The notes beneath the pieces are model-generated. The model made no database searches, had not been told where the DNA came from, and saw nothing but the letters and a program-made list of their open reading frames with translations. Shown here one piece after another: positions 47,062-58,744 of a DNA stretch of 64,000 nucleotides. Source of the stretch: Torymus aiolomorphi. Lineage: Eukaryota > Arthropoda > Insecta > Hymenoptera > Torymidae. Made by a program: the position numbers and the translations under genes. Numbering within the stretch: the first letter of the stretch is position 1; each line of letters starts with the position of its first letter. Where the stretch lies: assembly GCA_036365515.1 (NCBI GenBank), contig CM070877.1, positions 120,472,321 to 120,536,320 of the forward strand, written 5' to 3'.

Positions 47062-47770
47062 GTGTACTTGCATCTCTGTGTAAATGAATCATGCCCATAT
47101 ACATTTTTTTTGTAATTAAATTTATGTTTCCTCAAATTAACCCGTTATATATATTTTTTTTTACATCTTAATAACGGTAATGTTGGTGCTCTAAAAATTA
47201 TATGAAGTAACCTACATTAAATTTAATTATTTTCTTAAAAAACGAAGTTTTTTTTGTTAAAATGCTACCATCTTTTTTTTCATAATGATACTCTTCCTAT
47301 AGAAGATGCAAAAAATTTTAATTTATAAAAATGAATTACGTGACATAAAATAACAAAATTATGTTTATTTAAAAATAGAAATATCTTTAGGTCTTTTCAT
47401 TCGCTTTATAATTTTTATAATTTTAAGCATAATATAGAATACCAATATAAACACTTCCAAGTGCGTAATATTTATACATTGTATGTTTGCGCATGTAATT
47501 GGTGTAAAAACTATAATAATTGTAGTAAATGATTAAACGCTTGATCAATCATATCGTGTACACTCGGTAAAATATAAGCAATTTTACGACGCTCTCCACA
47601 TAAATTTTTGTATATTTATTCGTTCAAACACATAAAGTTGATATTACTTCATACTTAAGTATCCATACATTCATTACTTCACGGAAAAAAATTAAGGACT
47701 GGAAAAGCACTTATGATACAAGACTGCTTCGTTAAATAAGAATTAGTGACACGATAGCTCTGAATTTTGA
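47062..47770. other. AT-rich stretch without recognised content
   Basis: Poly-A/T runs and short open frames only. Confidence 0.5.
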
Positions 47771-47775
47771 GCGCG

Positions 47776-48275
47776 TAAAGCTTGTTGTCAAAAGTGCCGA
47801 AAAAGATAGAAGACCATCGCTGTTTTAGCACTCGCTCCGAAGAGAACAAGCTCGTTGTGTTTAATGCCGGATGGGATATTTCGAGAGAGCGCGTCCAGCT
47901 CGAAACAAGTACCGACAGAGTTTGTCACCGCGGCGAGGTATACGAGCTCAGCGTACTAGTCGAATAGACTCGCGGGGCTGGCCGGGAGAGCACAGGGCAT
48001 TTCGAGCGACATGCCGTCGGGCGGCAGAGCGCGCTCAGCACGAGACGAGTAGGCGAGAGCGCTCCCCACTCCAACTAATCCAGGAGCCTACCGAAAAGTG
48101 GCCGCTCGCCACTTGCGACTATTTGGAAGACCTCGCGGCGCTCGGAGCCCCATACGATCGTCTAGCCGAGCGCGTTCAGTACGGTAAGAGTGGCGACAGC
48201 CCTCCGCACTACAGCTACCTTTGTCAGCTCGATCAACTTGTGCATTTGTCTACCGCGGCAGACATCGTTTATTAA
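47776..48275 (+). other. GC-rich island with two overlapping open frames
   Basis: In a very AT-rich setting this 500-base block is GC-rich. One frame (47782-47967) and a second frame (47871-48275, ending in TAA) overlap. The second ends in EKWPLATCDYLEDLAALGAP and a further hydrophilic tail that looks protein-like. Neither is recognised, and codon bias is not decisive. The 18-base repeat TCGTTTATTAAATCGGTT occurs at the stop and again 31 bases later. It could be an exon, a gene relic or a CpG island. Confidence 0.25.
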
Positions 48276-49080
48276 ATCGGTTACGCAGAGAAGAAATTCG
48301 TTTATTAAATCGGTTTAATTTATTATATTTATTGCTTTTACATTTATGAATATGTTAGGTAATAAAAAAAAACAAAATTTTCAGAAAATGCTTTTATTGG
48401 ACAAATAAGTCAAAATTATAATTTTTGAAAAACCTTATTACAAATATATTGAAATGAAAGAAAAACAATTTATCTCGATTGATTTATATTTTCAATATTT
48501 TCAATAATAATGCATAACTACTATATTTCTTCAATTCATTTCAAAATGCAGCGCAATCATTACACTCACATTTTGTTATCTTTCCTATAAAATAAAATTA
48601 GGAAGTAGTTTTTCTATTACTGATCTAGGGAATATGCAAATAATGTTCGAAAAAGGGTTTCATCGTGCTATTAATTAGACAGTTTTACTATCTATTTTCT
48701 AACTTATTAGCCTTTTCATATAAACAAATTTCTACTTGGATAATGTGGCTTCAGCTATACCTGTATTAAATTGAATAAACAAGGTATCAATTCAGAAATC
48801 TTATTTCCGTGATTCTAGTAATCAATTATAATAGTTTATTGTTGATCGCTGCATAATATCCACTTACAAAATTGTATACGTTTCTATTACAATCTACGTA
48901 ATTCCCACAAATACACAATTTTTTTGCGAAAGAGCGAAAATTTAAAATTGATTTCAAATCCTCGCTAAAGAGCACGCCCAGCGCGCTTGAACTGGCTAAT
49001 CTTTTTAAACATATGAACTGCATCGCATTCTCTTATCCCCATCGACAGATTCAGATATTTCTTTAAAATAAGTGTTTTAA
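48276..49080. other. AT-rich stretch without recognised gene
   Basis: Nothing coding was recognised. The short direct repeat noted in the previous entry lies at its left edge. Confidence 0.45.
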
Positions 49081-49082
49081 AC

Positions 49083-49411
49083 TTATCAAGGAACGCGGGA
49101 GCGTTCCGAAGGCAAGTATCTGTCCAATGTAGAAAAGCCTGAGGGTAGACCGCGCTACATATACTTTGAAATGGATGCCCAAGAAATTGAAAGATTTTAT
49201 ACAATTTTCAAGACTTTTATATTAACTAAAAAAAAATAACAACATGTGTATTATTGTTATACTATGTTGCACAAAAAGTTTCATGTAAAAATATGTTCTC
49301 ATATTAAAGATATTAAATAGTGAAAAATTTTATGTCTGTTCCGATCTTTCTAAAATTCTTCATGTTTTCCATAAGATTCCACTTCCGGTATACGTTTCTT
49401 CCCACTTCCGG

Positions 49412-49500
<89 letters not shown>

Positions 49501-49506
49501 CGGAAG

Positions 49507-49532
<26 letters not shown>
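49083..49532. repeat. Dispersed repeat, copy A, with long TA microsatellite
   Basis: TCAAGGAACGCGGGAGCG at 49088-49105 and the following GCTACATATACTTTGAAATG block recur in the same order and strand at about 56232-56320. Both copies are followed by ACTTCCGGTT and then TA-rich sequence. Here the TA run covers 49413-49496 and a second run 49507-49532. Between them AAACCGGAAGT inverts the ACTTCCGGTT before the run. Confidence 0.6.
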
Positions 49533-49538
<6 letters not shown>

Positions 49539-50321
49539 GTTATTAATACAAGTGGTCTAATCATATCTACTGAAATCTGTGTAAATCCACCCGGATCCAG
49601 CTGAATTTCCCATGTGACATAGATCCAACTGGGTTTCCTAGCTGGATATTTTTGACCGGGTTCTAGTGATAATTTCAACAAATCCAAGTGTTGAGAATAA
49701 TATAATTAATTATTGGCTCATGGTGCCAATAATTAATTGCAAAGCTACAAAAATAATTAATGATATTATCATATAGCAGTCTTATAGTAGAACTAATTTA
49801 AGGCTTTAATAATCAATTTCTAGTACCAAAAAATGAAAATACTTATATGATCTGAAAAAAAATTATAAAAATATGAACTAAAAGCTTCGTTTTAAGATCT
49901 AATTTGTTCAAAAAAATATCGATCCCTTTAGTATTTATGTAATTTGTCTTCTTAATAATAATCTTTGAAAGTATAAAATAAGGTATGTATATAAGTTTTT
50001 CCTGCAAACTGAAAACATAAAAAGAATGATATTTTCATATGACTTTATAATAATTAATAGTATTGTTAAATTATCATCATACCTAAGAATATATACGCGT
50101 TTGATTATATTATTTCAAAAAATTTTACTAATGTAATCATTTTTCGAGCTCCTTGAAGAAACATTCAAATTTAAAACTTTTGTGAATAACAATACTATCA
50201 TTTACGAATGATATTAAAAATATACTATACTATAATAAACCCTCATAATGTTATCACACTGTGTAATTATTATTTTCTCTTAAAAAGTTGTGAAATATAT
50301 CTAAAAACATTTTACAAAAGT
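49533..50321. other. AT-rich stretch without recognised gene
   Basis: 49570-49680 contains CCACCCGGATCCAGCTGAAT and similar CCAGCTGG or CAACTGGG motifs of unknown meaning. The rest is featureless. Confidence 0.4.
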
Positions 50322-50325
50322 TTAA

Positions 50326-50858
50326 GGTGGCTCATGCGTTTGGTGCCGTATCAAGTCAGGGCCCCGCAAGGGGCTTCTTTATTATTGCCAAATTAAGTTA
50401 ACGTATTTTACGTAAATTTATTGTAAATAACTTCTAAATGTTCAAACAAAAAAGATTTTATAAATAAGTAAAAACTTTGCTAATTTGTCGCTACATTTAT
50501 ATGACTGGTCGTAGTGCGCATGCGCAGTAGCACATTTGTAACGTTTATTGTTAATATCTTTTTTGTTTGGTCGTTAACCTATAATTCTGATGATATCATT
50601 AGATTCTTCACAAAAAAATCTTTAATTTCATATATTGTACATTAAAAACTGCTTTTTTACAAGTTACTACGAAGCAATAAACTGTTCATTCCCATAAGGT
50701 TATGTGTTAAACGTACCTATTTATAAACTCAATTTTTTCGATAATTTGGTCGTTGACCTACAATTTTCTTAGTACAGATCGAAAGTTTAATGTCTAAAGA
50801 ACATATTTGTTAAGTTTAAGATGTATCTGCTTTTTTATAAGAAATCGCATGAGCCACC
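50326..50858. mobile_element. TTAA-flanked TIR element of 533 bp (piggyBac-like)
   Basis: TTAA at 50322-50325 is followed by GGTGGCTCATGCG; the right end reads CGCATGAGCCACC followed by TTAA at 50859-50862. Inside, GGTCGTTAACCTATAATT and TGGTCGTTGACCTACAATTT are direct repeats. No transposase frame. The TTAA flanks suggest mobilisation by a piggyBac-type enzyme, although the end does not start with the usual CCC. Confidence 0.65.
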
Positions 50859-50908
50859 TTAAACTAAGACAAGTATTAGTCTCTCCCGCCCTCCCTCCCT
50901 TTATCTCA

Positions 50909-50910
<2 letters not shown>

Positions 50911-50956
<46 letters not shown>

Positions 50957-51640
50957 CTCTCTCTCCTCCCTCCCCTCCCTCTCTCTCTCTCGCAACTTCC
51001 GTGAAACTGAGTACCAAAAACTTTAATGAGAGCTTAAATATTTTTTTAAACAATCAACACGTTTTTTAAAAGCTATTTTTTAAGTACGTTAAATTCTAAC
51101 AACACAATTTGTCTAGTCCTTTTATTTCTTTTAGTCTCATCTATTCAATAAGGACTCTCTACAAATGGTAATAATTTTTTTCATGACTATAAACTCTCTC
51201 CCTCCTTCTCTTTCCCATCCCACTCTCTCCCTCCCTCCCTCTCTCTCAACATCCGTCAACCTGAGTACCAAAAACTTTAATGAGAGCTTAAATATTTTTT
51301 TTAAAACAATCAGTACGTTTTTTAAAAGCTAATTTTTTAACTACATTCTATAACAACATAATCTGTCTAGTCCTTTTAATTCTTCTACTCTCTTCTATTC
51401 AATAAGCACTCTTTACAAATGGTAATAAGTTTTTTCATGACTGTACAAATAATAATATTGCTAATATAAAACTTTCTACGAAAGTATAAAATAAGGCAAG
51501 TATAGACGTTTTTTCTGGATAATCTATAAAAAAAAAACACAATTTGTCTAGTCCTTTTATTTCTTCCAATCTCATCTATTCAATAAGCACTCTCTACAAA
51601 TTGTAATAATTTTTTTCATGACTGTACAAATAATCTATAA
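50911..51640. repeat. CT microsatellite and tandem units of about 254 bp
   Basis: A CT run lies at 50911-50951, with further CT- and CCCT-rich sequence to 50993. The block TGAGTACCAAAAACTTTAAT recurs at about 51008 and 51262 (period about 254), and TTTGTCTAGTCCTTTTA at about 51108, 51361 (variant) and 51543. This makes two full copies and one partial copy. The last unit forms the outer end of the palindrome below. Confidence 0.7.
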
Positions 51641-54600
51641 AATAATAATATTTATGATTTTGTAAAAGAAATCAAATAAATACGAATGAAAAAGTCTTAA
51701 TTCTTTGAGTCATTGTATGCTGAACAAATTATATGTAAGTAAGTACATTCAAATTGTTCACTGCAAATCAAACAAACGAAAGTTGTGAAATCAATTATCG
51801 ATAGTCAAGTAATGCAAACAACTCTCGGAAACTACTGTATGACTGTTCTCAGAAATATATTCAAATTTGTTCATCTTTCTGAGCTATACAAATTAAACAC
51901 AAGAACGTGCTGAAATCAATTTATTGTAGTCAAGTACCGGCCATAAGTTAACTTACTGACATAATAGAACTTTTCGTATGTAGCATGTAAAATTACATTT
52001 TACGTCCACGTTGTAACTTCAAAATTATTCAGCCAGCAGGCATAAAATACTACTTAGCGCCCAAGAGGCCCAATAGCTCACATACTCTTACAAAACTTTA
52101 TAGAACCTAAGCACTTTACTCCCGTGTGGGAGAAAATTATTTTAATTATATAACTGTAATGCCTTCTCTTTATTTCTAAAATTCATAAGAATTTTTTTAG
52201 ATATTTACGAAAAGTCAAAGCCTATATAAAAACCGCTGCCAATTCATTGGCACGTAGCTTCCTCAAACTTAATTTACTGATTCCTTTAATTAATTTTTAA
52301 TTCCAATATTTAAAATTTAATACTTCAGAAAGACAGAAATAACAAAACTCCAACATAATTTATTCAAATTTTTATAGATTATACATTTCCACAAAATTTC
52401 GCATACATAAAATATATATCAGAATTGCCTATAAATTTGCAACTGATATTTAGAGCTCTATGTATTTGAATGTAATTTATAGCATTCGAAACATAATTAA
52501 ATTACCTATATTTTCTAAAAAAAATTAATTTTCTAGCTATCACGGTTCTTTTGTTATTAACAGAAATGTAAAAATTTAAAAATTAAAAAAAAAAATCCTC
52601 AAGAAATAGATTTTAAAAATGTCTAGAAAAATTTTAACCTCAAATATCTGAAATTTATGAACCAATCACTTTGCCAAAAGAACTCATCCGAGAACTATCA
52701 ATAATATACCTCTACAATGAATTTTGAAGCGAATAAGACAATTTTACTCTTGTAATAGTTGAACATATAAAACTCATTTTTTTTCATTTTTCAATTTTTA
52801 CGTTTTTGTTAATAACAAAAGAACCGTGATAGCTAGAGAATTCATTTTTTTTAGAAAATGTAGGTAATTTAATTCTCTTTCTAATACCACCCACCCCATT
52901 TAGATACATAGAGCCGTTCTCGAGAAATTACGATTTAAAAAGAAATTGAAAAAAATTTTAACCTCAAATATCTTCGAAATTTATGGATCAATCCTTTTGC
53001 CCAAAGAACTCACTCGATTGGTATACAAAATCTACCCCAACAAAGAATTTCAAAGTGATTAAGCCAATTTTACTATAGTTATTGAACGACAAAAGAAATC
53101 ACTTTTTTTTATAAATTATTTTTTTTCTCAAAAAATAATGAATAAAAAAACCTAAAAATTTAGTAAGTTATAGTACTTAATATCCTTTATAACCAAAAAA
53201 ATATTCATGTTAATATCTTTTTCAATTTCGAAATATAACCTATTTACAAAAAATTACGTTTTCATCAATAACTTATGACGAAATATAGCTACCGACTTTT
53301 CTTTTTTTTAAATTGTAGATAATTTTATCCTACATACAGAGAATTCATGATATATAAACAATATTTGTTTTAAATACTAAAAAATGGAAAAAAAAAATTT
53401 TGGAAATTAAAAAATGGATATAAAAAAAAAAAATTAAATTTTACAAAAATAGAGTATTGACCCCAATTGTGGAAGCAAAATCTAAAAAAATGATCCCTCT
53501 CTCGTTAAAATCGGTCGAGTAGATCATGAGATATCAGCGTATACACACACACACATCCATACGGACATTTTTTCTAAAAATAGTGTATTTCGATTCCAAA
53601 TTTGCTAAATAACATATCTAACACATTCTCTCATAAACTTTTTTTCTTTACTATCACAAAGCTTCCTCTATGAGGAAGCAAAAATTACATAGTTACCAAC
53701 ACATCACTATTTTTCATGATTCTTTCTCAATTTTGAACTTTCTATAATATTACGCACCTTGGGAGGAAAAGAGAAGTCTAGAGCTGCTCTAGCAGGGTGG
53801 TCCTCCGATCTCCCATACATACTTGGCGGGCCCGACGATTTGAAGTTTACCGGTGGGCTACTTAAATATAGAATACAAATTTTTGCATAAATTCATTAAC
53901 AATATTTATACCTATAATTGGTACCGTTAAGTACAACATCCCTATATGTGCAGAATCATGATTTACTTTTATTACCCACAATATTTTTCTTTGTGTCTGT
54001 CCTTTTTAAACGAGAATAAAATAAAAATTCATATAAATTTATAGTCTACTTCTAAAGTGCTTTACATTTTTCTAACCGTTTTATAAGCGACTTATTGTGT
54101 ATCCTTTTAAAAAATCTCATATGAGAATTTCAGGCATCGCATATCTCGTATCAGATCTCGATATGCGATGTCATCTACAATTTTATATATTATGGGATTA
54201 CATATGAGATCTCATATGATACTTTCAGACGGGTTTGCACTTTCTATTTAAAAAGAGAGCGATAGATTCACGGATCAGTAGTTAATATGTAGAAGCAACC
54301 CATTTATACATTTTATCTGATCTTTAAACATATGAATATTTATATGAAAATGACCATGTCTTACATCTTGAACTGCAAATCGTCGGGCCCGCCAAGTATG
54401 TATGGGAGATCGGAGGACCACCCCTGCTAGAGCAAGGTGCGTAATATTATGGAAAGTTCAAAATTGAGAAAGAATCATGAAAAATAGTGATGTGTTGGTA
54501 ACTATGTAATTTTTTTATATAGAATTTGACTTTTCGTAAATATCTAAAAAAATTCTTATGAATTTTAGAAATAAAGACAAGGCATTATAGTTATATAATT

Positions 54601-55345
54601 AAAATAATTTTCTCCCACACGGGAGTAAAGTGCTTAGGTTCTATAAAGTTTTGTAAGAGTATGTGAGCTATTGGGGCTCTTGGGCGCTAAGTAATATTTT
54701 ATGCCTGCTAGCTGAATAATTTTGAAGTTACAACGTGGGCGTAAAATGTAATTTTACACGCTACATACGAAAAGTTCTATTATGTCAGTAAGTTAACTTA
54801 TGGCCGGTACTTGACTACAATAAATTGATTTCAGTACTTTCTTGTGTTTAATTTGTATAGCTCAGAAAGATGAACAAATTTGAATACATTTCTGAGAACA
54901 GTCCTACAGTAGTTTCCGGGAGTTGTTTGCATTACTTGACTATCGATAATTCATTTCACAACTTTCGTTTGTTTGATTTGCAGTGAACAATTTGAATGTA
55001 CTTACTTACATATAATTTGTTCAGCATACAATGACTCAAAGAATTAAAAGACTTTTTCATTCGTATTTATTTGATTTCTTTTACAAAATCATAAATATTA
55101 TTATTTTATAGATTATTTGTACAGTCATGAAAAAAATTATTACCATTTGTAGAGAGTGCTTATTGAATAGATGAGATTGGAAGAAATAAAAGGACTAGAC
55201 AAATTGTGTTTTTTTTATAGATTATCCAGAAAAAAAATCTATACTTGCCTTATTTTATACTTTCGTAGAAAGTTTTATATTAGCAATATTATTTGTACAG
55301 TCATGAAAAAACTTATTACCATTTGTAAAGAGTGCTTATTGAATT
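51397..55345. repeat. Large inverted repeat, arms about 1 kb, spacer about 0.53 kb
   Basis: The right arm (54376-55345) is the near-exact inverse of the left arm (51397-53842), once a 1.45 kb insertion in the left arm is removed. Examples: CGTCGGGCCCGCCAAGTATG at 54381 matches inverted sequence near 53815-53835; GATTATCCAGAAAAAAAATC near 55220 matches the left arm near 51515; ATGGCCGGTACTTGACTACA near 54800 matches near 51930. The spacer (53843-54375) is AT-rich with CTCATATGAGAATTTC-like and CATATCTCG-like short palindromes. No coding frame in either arm. Confidence 0.85.
52233..53681. mobile_element. Insertion of about 1.45 kb in the left arm of the palindrome
   Basis: Sequence present only in the left arm; the right arm shows the continuous version at about 54512-54530. 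The inserted DNA has an inner inverted repeat (52499-52588 against 52780-52872, core TAGCTATCACGGTTCTTTTG) and a direct repeat of about 140 bp (TTTTAACCTCAAATATCT at about 52632 and 52956). Near its right end it has AAATCGGTCGAGTAGATCAT and a CA run, then GCTTCCTCTATGAGGAAGC. It has no protein frame. Confidence 0.65.
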
Positions 55346-56220
55346 TTTATTACATTATTATAAAGTATTTCCTTGATTACATTCATATTGTAAATATTAT
55401 CTTCTATATTTTCGAGAAGTATAATTTAAATGGAAGACTTTATTATATATAAGTATTTTTATACCACTCTAATCTTAACATCATAACTTTAATCATTATT
55501 CGGCTCTCGTGGTATAAAATACGGTCCGAAACTGCGGTGCTTAAGAGAATTTTTACTTCATGCGACTTTTCGCACGAAAAATTTGTCTTCATCTTGAGTG
55601 ATTAAATGGATTGTATTTTTAACCCTTTTCTTACGTTACCTTTGATTGTTTATATTTTCCTGAAATATCAATATTTTTTTAACGAATCAGAGCTTAAATT
55701 TTAGCTCTTACTATCCACTTTTATAATTTTTTTCTCGTTTTCGTATCTTAAATACTTGCAATGTGACAGTCAATACCATTTTTTTAACAGAATAAAGGAT
55801 ATTTGAGATGAGATTGCCCATATCTCGAGAAAAAGAGCCTATGAGATGGAATTTGTCAGACTGGGCTTCATTTTTAGGTACCAGAAATCGACTCTCTAAT
55901 GCTCGCGAAAATCTGTTTTCCGGAGGGTGTGCACTCTCCTTGTAAGATCTCAAAACGTTTTCACAAAAGGCATTTTTTTAATAGTTTAAAGAAATAAAAA
56001 ATTCACCCAAGTGCGCACAGAAATAATGAAAAATTGATGTTTGTTTTTAGTTTCATGAAAGTGCGTTCGTTCATAATTACCTTTATGATAGAAGGACATG
56101 TTCATACAACTATAATTTAGTAAAATTTCTTTTGGTCTGCAAATGTATGCAATCACTTCTTTAATTAGAAACTATGCAACGGTAACACGAATATTAAAAG
56201 TTTCATAGATTTGCCCAAGG
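55346..56220. other. AT-rich stretch without recognised gene
   Basis: Contains ACTTCATGCGACTTTTCGCA near 55557, which resembles one arm of the hairpin at 8947. Otherwise no feature was found. Open frames (for example 55711-55953, minus) have no recognisable content. Confidence 0.4.
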
Positions 56221-56231
56221 GAATCACGTAA

Positions 56232-56665
56232 TCAAGGAACGCGGGAGCGCAATTTTCCAAAGGAAAATTATAGAAGAAGCCTAAAAGGAGCGACCCGTGC
56301 TACATATACATTGAAATGGGTGTAAGAAAAATTCAATGCGCTTTTACGTATATTGCGTTAGTTTTTACTATATAACATATCCCTCTTAATCGAAAGCCAT
56401 TTCATTGCTCTATTCAAATCAAAAGATTTTATTTAAAAAGATTATCTCGTTCAACAGATATTGATGGCTGAATTTTTGTATGTGCAGTTTCTTTTCCGAA
56501 TTTTTCTTCTCCTTATTTCGATATCCGGTTTGCAGCTCTTACGACACTTCCGGTTGTCGTCTATCTTACGCTTATATATCTATATATATATATATAGTTA
56601 TAGCATATCGTATAGTAAATAAATCTCACTCGACTCGAAAAGAAAGAGAGAGAGAGAGTATATAA
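56232..56665. repeat. Dispersed repeat, copy B, with TA and GA microsatellites
   Basis: TCAAGGAACGCGGGAGCG and GTGCTACATATACATTGAAA occur in the same order as in copy A at 49.09 kb, followed by CACTTCCGGTTG and a TATATA run (about 56570-56597), then GA repeats (about 56641-56658). Divergence between the copies is considerable. Confidence 0.55.
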
Positions 56666-56788
56666 GAACAACAAAATTTTGTGACTGCAAGTGACTACAA
56701 TAACCTCAAAATATCGTATGGTATTTTTTTATTAAATAGTTGAGGACGATCTTTGGAGGCAAAATGAAATGATCTTATTTCTTTATGG

Positions 56789-56826
56789 CAACGTTTCGTT
56801 GGCTTAGTACGCCAACCTCATCAGGC
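56789..56826 (-). ncRNA. Hammerhead-like motif in the minus-oriented PLE copy
   Basis: On the minus strand the order is CTGATGAG, GTTGGC, loop GTACTAA, GCCAAC, GAAACG. Both conserved boxes and a perfect 6 bp stem II are present. As in the motif at 19.94 kb, one extra G follows the first box. Hammerhead ribozymes are known from the terminal repeats of Penelope-like elements. Confidence 0.6.
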
Positions 56827-57070
56827 CTTTATTCAAAACACAGAAATAAATTAACATATAAAACTTTTTTTTTAAAGACAATTAACCACAAAGTGTAAAT
56901 ACAAAAATCAAAATTACCGAAATTATAAATGTATATATCATTCGTCGATCAGATGTTATTCTCGACTGAAAACAATAACACATACACTGTATTTATATAC
57001 GCTGGGCAATGTTTACATAAAGAGTTATACAGCATCAAGTTCGTTAATAATAGAAAAATACATTGTACTT

Positions 57071-57777
57071 CCCTATTAAAAATAATCACGTGAGAAGTAA
57101 AAAAAATGGTTTAAAAAAAATTAGTAATCAATGTTTTTTTTACTAAACTATTACATAAATATTTTAACTTTAATTTTTGCATATACCTTTCAATCCTTAA
57201 ATAGTATAGGAAGATATCAAAAGCGAGGCAAGCCTCGTAATTATAACTCTTTTAAAAGAGTCGCGGTATTGACTAGTCTTATGTCTTTATGTATTCTCGC
57301 CGGTGTTCATTTGCTTATGAAAATCGAGAAAGGGGTTGCCGCCTGGCGGTTAAAAGAGTTACTAGACGTGGAGTTCAGACGGGTCCTATCAGTTCCGCCG
57401 GTGACCGCCAGGCGGCAACCCCTTTCTCGATTTCCATAGGCAAATGAACACCGGCGAGAATACATAAAGCCATAAGACTTAGTCAATATCGCGACTCTTC
57501 TAAAGAGTTGTAATTACGAGGCTTGCCTCGCTTTTGATATCTCCTATACTATTTAAGGATTGAAAGGTATACGCAAAAATTAAAGTTAAAATATTTATAT
57601 AATAGTTCAGTAAAAAAAACATTGATTACTAATTTTTTTAAACTATTTTTTTCACTTCTCACGTGAGTACTCACGTGAGTACTCACGTGAGAATATGGTC
57701 GAAAACCTCACGTGAGCTCTCGCGTGAGTAGTCACGTGAGTACTCACGTGAGACTCACGTGATTATTTTTAATAGGG
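57071..57777. mobile_element. Foldback element of 707 bp inserted in the PLE reading frame, TT duplication
   Basis: The ends are perfect inverted repeats starting CCCTATTAAAAATAATCACG and ending in its inverse. Arms of about 280-370 bp pair nearly throughout, around a centre at about 57375. The other PLE copy (near 58455) shows the unoccupied site GTACTTAGTC, so the insertion duplicated only TT. The right arm carries a cluster of CACGTG palindromes that the left arm largely lacks. No transposase. Confidence 0.85.
57655..57766. repeat. Cluster of CTCACGTGAG palindromes
   Basis: Within about 105 bases there are seven CACGTG cores and one CGCGTG variant, mostly as CTCACGTGAG spaced 12 bases apart (TCACGTGAGTAC unit). 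CACGTG is the canonical E-box bound by many bHLH proteins; binding here is not shown. The left end of the foldback element has a single copy. Confidence 0.8.
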
Positions 57778-58390
57778 TTAGTCTTTGGATATCTTCCTTT
57801 TTATTAATACTATTTTGATTGCTTTTTATATAGATCATTTCGGAAATCAGTCTTTTTTTGTAATTGCTTTCAAAAGCTAAAATGGATGTATTTTCCCAAT
57901 CGAACTCATGTTTGTTTTCTAATCGATGTGTACTGACAACAGGCCCTTTATTTTTGTTTAGTTTATGTTCATTAATGCGTGTGTGTAACGATCTTTTAGT
58001 TTCTCCTATGTATGTAGCAGAGCAATTTAGGCAATCAAATTTATACACCACATTAGTACGATCCCATTTTTTGGTTATGTCTTTGCCTAACCGAATGATC
58101 GAAGACAAACTTTTATTCAATAATGGGATTGTACAAATGTTATAAGATTTTAACATATTAGATAGACTATTAAAATCTTTGGTAAACGGTAAAGACAATT
58201 TTGGTAATTTTTCATAGCAATTTTGGTGCGTATTATATGTATAACCATACTTAAGTTTTTTAAATCTAATTTCGATATGTTTTTCTATAAACCACATAGG
58301 ATAATCATTGTTACGTAAAATCTTCTTTATGAGTTTTATATTGTCTAAGTGAAAATTAGAATCTGAGAGTAAAAACGCCCTATCAACTGA
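57755..58390 (-). pseudogene. Penelope-like element endonuclease reading frame, broken at both ends
   Basis: The frame is open on the minus strand from about 58390 to 57755. It encodes the linker after the reverse transcriptase (SDSNFHLDNIKLIKKIL region upstream of the first ATG at 58297) and a GIY-YIG nuclease domain. Counting from that ATG: Tyr85 in VVYKFDC, the zinc-binding pair Cys89 and Cys92, YIG at 96-98, Arg107 and His111 in RINEH, His124 and His130, and Glu153 in ISEMIYI. All expected catalytic and zinc residues are visible. The reverse transcriptase is missing, because the copy stops at the head-to-head junction. The natural C-terminus is replaced where the frame runs into the foldback insertion at 57777. 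So this is a dead fragment that probably moved before the insertion. Confidence 0.85.
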
Positions 58391-58704
58391 TTTCCGAAAT
58401 GATCTATATAAAAAGCAATCAAAATAGTATTAATAAAAAGGAAGATATCCAAAGACTAAGTACAATGTATTTTCCTATTATTAACGAACTTGATACTGTA
58501 TAACTCTTTATGTAAACATTGTCCAGCGTATATAAATACAGTGTACGTGTTATTGTTTTCAGTCGAGAATAACATCTGATCGACGTACGATATATACGTT
58601 TATAATTTCGGTAATTTTGATTTTTGTATTTACACTTTGTGGTTTAATTGTCTTTAAAAAAAAAAACTTTTATATGTTAATTTATTTCTGTGTTTTGAAT
58701 AAAG

Positions 58705-58744
58705 CCCTGATGAGGTTGGCGTACTAAGCCAACAAAACGTTGCC
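58705..58744 (+). ncRNA. Hammerhead-like motif in the plus-oriented PLE copy, core mutated
   Basis: Same layout as the minus copy, but the second core box reads AAAAC instead of GAAAC, while the 6 bp stem II is intact. A change of this conserved G is expected to abolish cleavage. Confidence 0.55.

Noticed and set aside
49412..49687. Open frame of alternating Tyr-Ile residues on the minus strand
   Set aside because: It is the translation of the TA microsatellite and extends only by chance into flanking DNA.
57131..57439. Open frame of 102 codons with a hydrophobic segment
   Set aside because: It lies wholly in the foldback element arms and centre; the inverted arm has a corresponding non-coding version.
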